A stretch of 64,000 nt of DNA from Cyclospora cayetanensis (taxonomy: Eukaryota; Apicomplexa; Conoidasida; Eucoccidiorida; Eimeriidae). The stretch lies in NCBI RefSeq assembly GCF_002999335.1, contig NW_020312749.1, positions 62,001 to 126,000 on the forward strand, read 5' to 3'. The position numbers and the translations under genes are program-made. The notes below the pieces were generated by a model. That model searched no databases, was not told where the DNA came from, and saw only the letters and a program-made list of their open reading frames with translations. Below are positions 24,118 through 34,708 of this stretch, piece by piece. The first letter of the stretch is position 1. Each line of letters starts with the position of its first letter.

Positions 24118-25882
24118 GGCTGCCTTATATGTTACATGGGTCTTCTGGAGCCTAGCAATCAATTCCATCTCTTCACGTTCCAGTTTGGCGACCTGTGCGG
24201 TAAATTCCTGCATCTGCATAACGCCAAGCGACCATCAGATGATATGAACTAGAGCCATCTGGATGCTGGGTGAGAAGTTGTTTAGAACCACAGAATATCT
24301 CAAAGGCTTAAATACCCAAGCGCTGTCACCTAGGAACCGTGCAGCACACAGTGCCTACCAGTACAAAAAGAAGAAAGTAGTTTTGTTATTAGGTATTCCT
24401 TGCAGCTCTCCGAACACTTGAGCTGGACATTCAAACAGTGGAAATCTGGAATTTTAGCTACCTTTCTTTCTTCTTCGGCTACTCTGGCGTCGTAGTTAGA
24501 GTGAGTCTCCTCGATACGTCTTTGCTGAAGTACAGTGCATCAGCAAGCGAGCTACTAGACGGTATGCCATCAAGCACAAGTGTCGACGCCACCTTTTTGC
24601 ACATAGCCATACCTTTACCTATTAATCGCTAATGCCTGCACCTATGGAATCAAGGATGTGTCACTCAATGGTGTATATGATTTTTGGACGCCTTTCTGGT
24701 AGAGTTGCATGTATCCAAACGCGTGTTGCGGCAGACGCTGGAACGAATTTATGTCTTCATTGGAGTGCACCTGTTCAAGCTGGCGCCTCTCGCGGAACTT
24801 CTTTTGCTCTCTACGGACTTGTTGGGACCGCTGAATGTTGTATTCGTGCTGCTCCTCATCGTAGTGACGTCTCTGTTCGGCTGCTAGTGCATGCTCGCGC
24901 TTCACTCGCAGCACGTCTTGTCTACCCGAAGCATCAAGAAGCATAGTTGCTAGCTATCGTTTGTTTCAAAGATGAAAAAACACATTATGGGAGTAGCCAG
25001 TAGGTATTGGCTGTGTTGCATGCAATCTTTAGCAAGCTATTCGCTGAGAGCAGGGGGAAGACTGGCCTGGTGCTTGAACTCAGCAGCTTGCGTTGTTCTT
25101 AATCCTCCTAACTACGCTATGCAGTTGTTTGCACACGATAAAACACGAGAACTTTAAGCCCCGTTGACTTGAAGGTGTGCAGTCAGAGCATATGTGTTTG
25201 TGCGCACCTTTTGGCTTCTTCCTGCCGTTTTCTGGCCTCGTCTCTGGCCTTCTTGTCACGCTCACGTTGGGCTGCATACGCCTGTTGCACTTCCAAGACC
25301 TGCTGTGCTCTCTCCGCTTGTTGCTACAAAAGTTTGCAGGGCGGCAGAGCGTAACAAACCACCACAAGCGGCATTGGTTTACTGATGAGCCGATGCATGT
25401 TCTATGTTGGTCATACAGCCTCCCATACATATTAAAAGGTGCATCAATGCTTACTTTCTGGCGCATTTCGTGGCGTTTCTTCTCTCGCTGGCGGATTTCG
25501 TCCAGTGCGTGAGTTTTTCTGATTAGCTGCTCAACCTTTTTCTTGGCCTTCGCATCTTCTAGCTGCATGACGAGAAGCCAGTGGTGGAAATGCAAATCGC
25601 TACGAGCTTGAACGTAATGCGCTGCTACGATACTAGAGCAACATGACATAGGAAAACGGCAGTTTATGATTAGTTGGCGTCCCGCATTTTTGGGCAGTGT
25701 AAAGTGCGCTGTTCCAGTGCCTAGGATACTGTCCTGTGGGTAAAAGAGTGTAAACTTTCTCATAGGTGTACCCGAAGGAGGGCTATGCGGTTGGCTAAGA
25801 GTTGTACGTCAAGTTCAGCCTGTTTGCGCTGATCCTTTGCCTCCGCTAAAGACATTTTTGCGGTTCGCGCTACGACCGCCAT
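24118..25882 (-). CDS. Highly charged coiled-coil protein, probably cytoskeletal
   Basis: Exons complement(join(24118 or 24136..24213, 24462..24524, 24771..24921, 25208..25323, 25455..25562, 25772..25882)) are phase-consistent and give about 210-215 residues before an unresolved C-terminal exon. Nearly the whole protein is predicted as one long helix, rich in Glu, Lys, Arg and Gln with heptad-like spacing and no Pro from residue 2 on. The start reads MAVVARTAKMSLAEAKDQRK, followed by blocks such as KAKKKVEQLIRK and REQKKFRERRQLEQ. Such proteins are often found in centrosomes, cilia or the subpellicular cytoskeleton. Apicomplexans build flagella only in male gametes, so a flagellar role would predict gamete-stage expression. 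That is inference; I recognise no named family. All introns are short (about 130-260 bp). Confidence 0.7.
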
Positions 25883-26362
25883 GTTCTGATTGGTACAGTT
25901 CCGACTCTTCACCAAAGGAAATGATCCTTTGTTTGCGTCCAATGACGAGATTGCCCCATATGTGACTGAAACTTATGAAGGAAAGCTGGTGTGACGAAGC
26001 AATTATTTTGTTATTGAGGAAGCATATGTTATCTTGCGTAGTCACATAACACTGATTTAGCCAGCAAAGCCTTTAGAGTACCCCTTTAGGGCTTTTAAAC
26101 TTGAGGTCACGTGTACCACGACTCGGGTTTTCTATGGGATTTTAAATATATGTTTTCCTTTACCCACGGGTCAGCGCCGTTGAACCGGTTCTATCAAACT
26201 AGGTTTGGAACGTGAAATCGATTTCCCCGTTGTCTGGAGTAGAAGGAACATGTCAGCATTGACATACATGACAGTTTATGTCCCACCTGTGCAGATGCGC
26301 TATTGGCAGCCACGTTGAAGTAGTATTTTTAGAGTGGATTGGGTCGACACCCACAAAAAAAG

Positions 26363-26371
26363 GAGCTATAA
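26363..26371 (+). promoter_or_regulatory. TATA-like box
   Basis: The sequence GCTATAAAAAG lies about 30 bases before the ATG of the small open frame at 26398. Its spacing would put a start site close to that ATG. A/T-rich matches of this size also occur by chance. Confidence 0.25.
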
Positions 26372-26397
26372 AAAGACCTGTGCTTATCAGAAGAAAG

Positions 26398-26694
26398 ATG
26401 GCAGGCGTCAGCCGCTCTGCTACTGAAGAACGGGCTCAAGAAGTAGCCACACAGCTTTTCCCACGAAGTGCGATAGGTCAGCGAAGCAACTCTACTGAGT
26501 TGGCAAAGACCCCTCCCAGTGACCAAAACCGTCAGAAGGAGAGTAACTTAAGACATAGATGCGTGCAGCCCTATCGAGTCAATGGAAAATCCATCGGTTT
26601 TCCGGGAACGCTCTGTGAGCCCAGATCTCCTCCGTCCACACCTCAGCTCGAAGGTGGGCAGGCAACCTGCCCTGTGGAACACAAAGCCCTCTAG
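26398..26694 (+). CDS. Possible small protein, 98 residues, unknown
   Basis: A single ATG frame reads MAGVSRSATEERAQEVATQL at the start and continues hydrophilic, Ser/Arg/Gln/Pro-rich, to a stop at 26694. It is divergent from the coiled-coil gene start at 25882. There is no signal peptide, membrane segment or known motif. Support is only composition and length in a region where other frames are shorter. It could also be a first exon. Confidence 0.3.
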   Translation: MAGVSRSATEERAQEVATQLFPRSAIGQRSNSTELAKTPPSDQNRQKESNLRHRCVQPYRVNGKSIGFPGTLCEPRSPPSTPQLEGGQATCPVEHKAL

Positions 26695-28536
26695 AACTAA
26701 GGGCTACTATTGCATGCCTACGCACCTATAATTGGCTGAAAGCTAGCGTTGCAGCAAAATACAACAAACAGCCCCAATTTTTTGTGGGTGCAGTTCAATC
26801 ACGCACGCCGACTACTTCCACTTATGGGGCTCGCACGGATACATACAATCCCACAGCTCACTTTAATGTACAGTTAATTCAAAAGACAAGCCTTCAGGAT
26901 TCTACCACTAAAACACGAGCAAGCGACTGAAATAGCTCTTAGGTCGTAATGTAACCCGATGCACTGGGCACTTCCTCGATGCCCCACAAGTGACCCCCCG
27001 CTTCGCCCTGGAAGAGGGCAATTGTTCCCCATACAAAAAGAGCCTGCCCCAATTCTGTTCCGTAGCTTCATATTATAGGAGTATAAGTGAGGCTATAGGT
27101 TTCGAGAGCAGCGCACTAAGAACTGCTGCCGACAGTGCGGCCCCGGTTACTCAAAGAGGGGACAAGGTGAGTTCCCAGAACACAAGAAGCCTTACCTCAT
27201 TCTCCTACATAACACTTTAAATTAGACCCCATAAAAAGGACGCCGTCAAATTCACCCATTGTGCACTTCAAGTTGATGGCCTTCCCCATTTGATTTCCCC
27301 AATTGAAAAGGCAGCGCTCTTTGTGCAGTTTTTCAACTAGGCGAGATGTACCAAGGTTACTAGTATGTTGATGAATAGCAGAGGCAGCCTGGAACGTGCT
27401 GAAATATGCTGATTTCCATGGCACGGTAAACGGTCTTTTGACCTGACTATCACCGAAGATAGCTCTGGCGGTGAAGTGCCCCAGAACCATTGTAGCGCTA
27501 TAATACACCTGGGCGCGTTCTACTAAGCCACAGAATTAAATCTTTGGGTTTGCTTCTCGGATATATCGTTTGTTCCAGAATGCAGCTGACGCTATACTAC
27601 ATAGTAGGTCGAACGTCGCGCTCCTGTGTGCTACAGGTTATGTGCGGCTATGCGCGAAGGTATGCTTGGAGTGACTGAAGGATGGCACATCACCGTACAA
27701 TATTTCACTCTATCTCCTCATACCGGAACCCTGGAGAGTAAGGGTAGGTAGAAGGAGCTTCTGAGCGGGTGTTCAATGATCTAACAACTCAAAAGTCTTC
27801 TAGTGGTTTGGATGTCACAAGTGTCTCCCTGCGGCGGACCTACATGGGACATTACAGTCTCCACCAACAGAATCGACGGCAGCAGGCTAAGTTCCTTACC
27901 CCTTCATACCTCGGCCAATGAATCAAAGACGTAAGGCTGCACATTAGCGCTTTCAAAGCGCAAATTGAAGTCGCAAAAACATTTGCATCTGACTAAAATT
28001 CGGAACTCCGTCAATTAAGGTGCTGCATAGCTGAATTATAAGGTTTGGAGCCACACGGAGCGAGAAAATTTACGGCACACATCCCTGCAAACGTAATGTA
28101 CAGTGATGTACGACTGATGAAGGCATGACTCCGCTGTTCCGTGTAGCAAGAGTTTCAATCTACAGGTGGTTTACGCCTGTGAGCAGCACAACTACGAACG
28201 GTCTTACACCGCCAAGGAGGGATGATAGATTGTTGGAAGCAGGCTGTGAATCATACCATGCGTGATCAGCAGGTGAACTTCCCATGCGACCTCAGCTTGC
28301 ATCAAGGCTACTCGTTGCCTCGCATCTTGACTCTCGCCCACAGTCAAAGCACAAAATAACATTTTCTCAGAGGGATACAGGGCGTACATTTGGTTAACAT
28401 CCCTGCCAAGATGGGTCAAGCGCCTACATTAGTTGAAACAACTCATGAAGTATTGCTGCGTAGGAACGAGTGTGCTGAAAGCCCATGTGATGCGGAGGTG
28501 ATCTCTAAGAGCCGTTCCGGCGCTATTACCAAAAAT

Positions 28537-30241
28537 CTACTCGAGCTCATTTAGAGCCTTTTCGAGAGCTGCAATAAGGTCTTTTGCGCTCTCAAACCCA
28601 ATAGAAAGACGGATGTAGCCATCCGTGACTCCAATGGCCAGCCGCTGCTCCTTTGTCAGCTGGGCATGCGTGAAAACTGCGGGGCAAGTAATAAGCGACT
28701 GAGCAGAGCCGAGGTTTTCACATAGGGAAAAAGGAAAGCCGATTGAATTCATCAACTTTATACCTGCACAGAGCACGAGCATTCATGAGCAAGCGCACAC
28801 AACGATGCCCCCAAGAAATACGTTTCTCATTCCTGTGATACAGACCACAATATTAACCTCCCAGGCGCACTGCGCGACAGGAATCTGACTCGAATTTTTA
28901 TCGCAAATGTTCGAGGCAGCCTCCAAGAATTGAGAAGGCAGGATAGTTATATAATTAATAGCGAAGTGAGAATCACAAGGGGACAGCTAATTTACCATTT
29001 TCAATTCCACCCTTTACGTCAAAACCAAGGACGCCACCATTATTGTCTTCACGGTGATATTTGATGGCCAGACTCCGCTGTGGGTGGCTGTCGAGCCCGG
29101 GGTACAAGACGCGCTCTACCTTCGGGTGCTGCTGGAGAAATTCTGCAACGGCTTTCGCTGTTTCGCTTTGACGCTTGAAGCGCAGGGGCAGAGTCATGCT
29201 TGAATTCAGAGTGTAAAATGCAGTTTGTGGATCCATAATGCTCCCACATATATTTCTCGTATAGGCTATTCTGGTGTTGTGATCAGCAAACCGGCTGATA
29301 GCACAGCCCCCTGTGGTGATGTTATGACCATCAAAGTATTTGGTGGCGGAATGCACCACAATGTCTGCACCATACTCGAATGGGCGCAACATTATGGGCG
29401 TTGCGAAGGTTGAATCGACGACGAATAGGATGGAGCGCTGGCTCTCCCTCTTCCCACCAACAAGGGACCTAAGCAGTTCTTCTGCTGATCCTGCTTCCCT
29501 TGATTCCATTTTGCCTGAAAAAAGCCTCTCAACCTCTGCTTTGGCAATGATGGTGTCAATAGCTTCCAAATCTGTTAAATGAAGGGTCGGATTTGCCGGA
29601 GTTTCGCAGAATACCACTTTTGTATTCTTTTTAAGTGCCTTCGCTACCTTGTTGGGGTCCCTGAAATCGACGAAATCGAAAACCACTCCAAATCGGCGCA
29701 GGTACTCGTTTGCAGCGCGATAAGTGCCGCCATATAGACAAATTGGCATAACGCAATGGTCTCCTGCACTGAGAAATGTTGTGAGTACCTAAAACAGTAA
29801 CACAAGTAAGACAAATAAACCTACGCTTTAAGATGAGCGCCCAAACCGCATGTACCTGCTTCCCGCGCCAGGCAGCTGGCAGCCGTCAGCTGGCTGTCTC
29901 TACAAGGATTACTGTGGCATACCACTGAGACATCTATGAGAGCAAAGGATCACAGTAGTGGCCACAACGCATACCGCAAGGGATGCCGCCATTCCCGTGC
30001 TGAAACAGGATGCGTCAGCTCCACCTTCGACAGCGCATAGCCTCTTTTCCAGAGCACGAACTGTTGGATTCCCCGATCTCGAGTAGGAGTATCCCTTGTT
30101 CAGGTACTTTTGAACGCTCTCTTGCACATACGTGGTGGACTGGTATATCGGAACGGCGATTGCGCCTGTCACAGGATCGGGGTCCACCCCTGAATGCGCA
30201 TATAGCGTCCCAGGATCCTCAAAGGAAGAAGGCGGCTCCAT
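28537..30241 (-). CDS. Cystathionine gamma-lyase / gamma-synthase family PLP enzyme
   Basis: Three exons, complement(join(28537..28763, 28996..29788, 29975..30241)), all phases agreeing, give 428 residues. The PLP Lys is K239 in VVHSATKYFDGH, the pyridine-binding Asp is D214 in VVDSTFATP, and YSYSRSGNPT (residues 51-60) is the phosphate-binding segment of the Cys/Met metabolism PLP family. The STGMAA motif spans the first intron. The C-terminal exon carries the expected RLSIGFES substrate-carboxylate region. Known members cleave cystathionine to cysteine, 2-oxobutyrate and ammonia, or catalyse related gamma-eliminations. Gamma-lyase is favoured because coccidia carry a transsulfuration lyase, but gamma-synthase or methionine gamma-lyase cannot be excluded. 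A charged insert of about 30 residues (about 176-206) precedes the Asp strand. It is probably cytosolic, since no targeting sequence is seen. Confidence 0.9.
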
Positions 30242-31299
30242 ATTGGCCTTTTACGGATGAAAGTAATCAGGGGGCCACGTGGGGGAATTGGTACAGGCCT
30301 TTCCCTTAACCGCTGAACAGAAGTTCAAAGATTCGCGACGAATAATTCGATGGCTTTATTAACAAAAGCCAATATGCACCCAATTTTATTTTGCTTTGAG
30401 CTGAGTGTGCAAGATACGAATATAATGCGCACGCCTCAACTACCAGACAGCACTAGGCCCGGCTCCGAGAGAACCTACGATTGCCGTTACTGTTGGCAAC
30501 AGTGGCTGTGTTCAGCTGGCGGCCCTATTGCAGCTGCATTGTGTTGACTTGGTTCTTCCTCGTCAATCTCAAATTCAAAGCTGTGGGATCAGTAGCAATG
30601 CAAACAATTCCATAAAACTGGCAAATTTTAGGCCCGGAATGCACATAATACTTGCCTCTGTTTGGCGTGCACGTGGAAAGACAATTGCTTCATTGGTGGT
30701 GTCTCGTCTCGGCAACCCTCCATATTTACCGAAGTATCAGTCATAAATATATTTTTCCAGCGTATGCCTGCGTGTTGAAGCATGTAAAGGATAAATACAT
30801 TGCAGTTTTCCCTCGTGAATTGAATCCAGAGGGGATACCGGAGCTAGCACATTCATGTCATGTGGCTCCTTCCTTTTAGTGTCTTGTATCTCTGTGGAAT
30901 TTTTACCGTTTTTCGCATGCTAGAATCCAATACAGACGGCCAGCTATGTCTACTCACAGTCAGGGCACCCCTTCGTCGGAAGCGAGGTGTTTCTTGTGCT
31001 CTCCCGATGTCTCGACTCCCTTCCCGCTGCCTCCATTCTAGCCGTGACACTCTTAAAGATGATGAATAGCGACACCACGGTCATGACGTTTCAAAATGAG
31101 TTTTGCCTAGGAGAATACGTATGCACCACCTTACTGAGTGATGCCAGTGAGGAGCTGGTGATGCGGATCTGACATACTACGGCCGCGCAACGACTACGCC
31201 AGTTGCAACGACCAGGCTGCAATTAAATACTTTGTGCTTCATTAGTTAGGTCGAAGTCAGATGCAGTAAACAATTGAATGCTTGGTCCTTCTACTCTCA

Positions 31300-31460
31300 T
31301 ATCTTGTTTATTCTAGAAAATTAATTGCTCGATGCTAGGACACGCAATGTTTTATCGGCGTGCGCTGGAAGCTATGTGTAACAAGCTGTGATAGTTCGGG
31401 AGGGGCTTTAAGGGTGCATCTACGCTTACCCTGGCTGTTGCTCTCCCCTGATGTAAGACC
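31300..31460 (+). repeat. Dispersed short repeat, copy 2
   Basis: Plus-strand copy with the segments GGCGTGCGCTGGAAGC, GTGTAACAAGCTGTGA and CTGGCTGTTGCTCTCCCCTG, matching the order seen in the 40.4 and 43.4 kb copies. No coding capacity. Confidence 0.5.
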
Positions 31461-33307
31461 TGTGAGATGCGTGAGCAGGGATACGGGGAAGTTGATTTGC
31501 GATACACTTTGGGCTCGAAAGTCAACACAAATTTACAAGAAAGCCCGTTATGTCTCTGCACGGATATCTAAGATCAGGTGCTACATCCCATGACGTCTGA
31601 AACACCATAGTCTAAAAGTAACGGAAAAATTAAGAGTACTTTTCACAAGTGTCGCAGGTCATTACACTCAGATTTTGTTCCTGCCGGAACGTACTAAATC
31701 TCAAATGGCTCCGCTCAAGATACAGGTTGCCAAAGGTTATATGTGAGACTCCTTTCCTACGGCAATCGAAGTCCGCTTTTGTTTCAGTGAAGATAATCAG
31801 ATACTTGAAAGCAGTAGCTACGCCACTCACTACTTGTACGCAGTCAACTTGCAAAATCGTACCTTGCTCTGCTCTTCCAGGCACAGCACTGCGGAGGACT
31901 TCCGCGCATCCTATGAACGTGCAAATGGCAATAGCTGCTTGATTTCGAAGAACAGTGATTACGGCAACTGGCGTTATCACCCTCTGGAAAGACTATGGCT
32001 CGATAAGACCCGTTGGGCGCAAGTGTGTAGGATACTACCTCCTCTCATTGTTGCATGCAACGAATAACAGCAACGAGACTACAAATACAGGCCATAGTCT
32101 GCTCGCTTGACCACTGCCCCTTACCCGACTCCATATCGGATTGCACGATTGCCAGCAGCAGCCACGCAAAAGCGGAAGCCCTGAAGCACATTCTCCGGTC
32201 TGTGCGCTGAGCAGTTGCAAGGTATGTGTCATGCGCAATTGGCGTGTGCACACAACTTGTAATGCAAAAGAACGACTCCTTTTCATGTTCAGGGACAGAA
32301 CAGAATCAATTTCCAAGCGCATTTGCTGTTTCTTACTGCTGCCTAAGTGAAACTCCCCGTGGTGAAGCGTATATAATACCTTCTGTGCGTCGCCCTATCG
32401 TCTACGCAGAGCACCGACAAAGGCACTTGATTCGGGAAAGCTTTATCGAATTATATTTCCAGAAATGCCACTCATGGTGTATTATACATAGCCCCTACAC
32501 GTTCAAAGGCACCGAATGCTTGAACTCCTAAAAAGGCAGTAAGTCCTCTGTACGACTGGCTGCCCACTGTCTGCTTCCTCTGTCTCCCTCCAGCATGCCA
32601 CCCCATCATCAGTGGCCCAGACAGGCAGAATAGCGAGCGCTAGCACAACCAGTTCACGAACATGAAGGCAAGAGGGCGTTAAATAAATAAGCCAGCCCCT
32701 CTGCCTGCCTGGCGCCATCCCTCCTTGTGTCTTTCGAAGGGAGCAGATGCACGGACTCTGCCTCGCAACCGGGAGAAAGGCATGTAAGAAACCCGGAGAC
32801 ACCGAAGAAGCCATGGGGAGACGCGGTTATGTCTATTTCGCTGTGTGAGACGATGGATAAATATGCCAAACAAAGAGATCAGACAGGCCCCCTTCCCGAG
32901 CACAATCACCGACAACAAACAGCCTCCCAAAGTAAGGCAAATCAGCACCGGATTAGCACCCGATTGCTGATATCTGGAGAGAAGCCCGACGGCGGTCTGG
33001 CACGCACTGTGGAGCTACGCATAAAAATCAAGTACGCCACACCTACACGGCCAGTCTGCAGTGCAGACAAGTGCTGATACTGAAACATATATATGTGTAT
33101 CTGTATGTACGCACACATATATATATGTATATGTATGCCCACATATATATGCATGGAGTGAGTGAGAGGCGCTGCACATGTGCACAGCGGGCACAGGCAA
33201 CATGTTGTGTGTGCTGGCAGTTGTACAGCGCCTGAAGCGGCCTTGGCAGGGATCGAAGCCGCACAACAAAGGGCCTCCAGCAGAGGAATGTCAGCTTCGA
33301 GTATGTG

Positions 33308-33535
33308 ATGCTTGTATTTTTTTCGGCATTGCTGCTTGCCGATGCTCTGGCTAGCCCACAGCATCCCTGCACAACTGCATGCCGCTTAAGGAGGCCAATG
33401 CTGCTCCAGAGATTTCGCTACCGTTCTTTTCAACAAGACAAAGCAAGCCCCCGCAGATCTATCGAATATCTATTCCAGGCGGATCAGTTAGGCTTCCCAC
33501 CATCGCCATTGGTCGGTGTCGGGCCTCTACAGCCC

Positions 33536-33573
<38 letters not shown>

Positions 33574-33577
33574 TTGA
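33308..33577 (+). CDS. Possible small secreted protein ending in poly-Gln
   Basis: An ATG frame of 89 residues starts with a clean signal-peptide-like segment (MLVFFSALLLADALA, then SPQH), followed by a basic region and a terminal run of Gln from CAG repeats. It is convergent with the Gln-rich gene that ends at 33596, leaving 18 bp between the stops, which is unusual. No family is recognised. The frame may be accidental; transcript evidence would settle it. Confidence 0.3.
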
Positions 33578-33595
33578 CACTGCTTAGACTTCACT

Positions 33596-34653
33596 TCATG
33601 CCGACGTTGTGGCGGGAGACATGCGTTCTGGAGAGCGCCGAAAGGCCTCAGGGGGGGAGGCGAGGGGAGAAGGGGTCAATGCCGTCGAGCCAACCACGTG
33701 GGAGAAGTTGTAAGCCTCGTTGCAGCTGCTTCGCCCCTGTGCTGAGAGGTCTGTGAGACCGTCGATAGGCTGAGATGCCGCCTCCCTGTGTTGCAGTCGC
33801 TCCTGCTGCACAGCTGCAGCACTTCTGGTCAGCAACAGCGCCTTCGACACCTCCAGCGTCTCCTGCTGCCCCTGCTGCGTGTTCGCCGCTCCCTGCGGCA
33901 GCAGCTGCTGCGGCTGCGGCGATGACTGCAGCAGCAGCAGCTCGCCTGCCCTGCCGTCCTCTTGATGCTCAGCTGCGCTGCAGGTCGTCGCTGTCGAGGT
34001 GCAGCGCCACTGCACTGGCCTCGCCGAAAAATCGCCTGCTTTCTGGTGCGTTGCTGCAGGCAAAGCAATCGAAGCGGGAGGCATCGACATGCCCGAAGCA
34101 CGTCTCTCCTCTCCCCCACTCGCAGCAGGTTGCAAGCCTTCGGCTGACGGCGCATTCGCAGCCACGGCAGCGTGAAACAGCACCGGCGACACACAGGGGG
34201 CTAGAGGACAGGAAAATGAATCCTCGCGCTGCTGCTGCTGCTGCTGCTGCGGCTGCTGCTGCTCTCCTGGGCGGGCTGCATCCGCTATGCCGCGTGCTGT
34301 CGGAGAATCAAGCTGTTGTTGTTGCTGCTGCTGCTCAATTGCTGCGGTGTGCGATGCACCGCTCCCACGTGCTGCTCGCGCTGCCACGGCTGCATGAAAG
34401 GCTGCAGCAGCAATGGCCGGCTGCTGCAAGTGCCCTCTCAGCTGCTGCTGCAGCATGGCTTGCTGGCTCGGAGGATTCTGCTGCTGCAACTTTGCAACTG
34501 CCGCCTTTGCTGCTGCTGCATTCATCGCGGCTTTCATTTGGGCGAGGAGCTGCACTCTGCCCTGGATCATTAGCAGCTGCTGCGGGCTGTATCCAGCTTG
34601 CTGCAGCAGCAATTTCTGCTGCAGCCACTGCTGCTGCCGGTGCCGCTGGAGGA

Positions 34654-34708
<55 letters not shown>

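Larger units (their letters stand above)
25883..28536. other. Spacer holding one possible small gene
   Basis: Upstream of the coiled-coil gene and downstream of the cystathionine lyase gene. Apart from the 98-codon candidate at 26398-26694, no frame has motif or splice support. No repeats are evident. Confidence 0.45.
30242..33595. other. Gene-poor stretch with one repeat copy
   Basis: This holds the promoter side of the cystathionine lyase gene. No coding signal is recognised except a possible small secreted protein at 33308-33577. A dispersed repeat copy lies at 31300-31460 and a TATATG microsatellite at about 33085-33150. Confidence 0.5.

Noticed and set aside
24642..24770. Extension of coiled-coil exon 4 to a stop at 24642
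   Set aside because: A GT donor at 24770 joins in phase to an exon at 24524 that continues the charged helix, which the extension does not.
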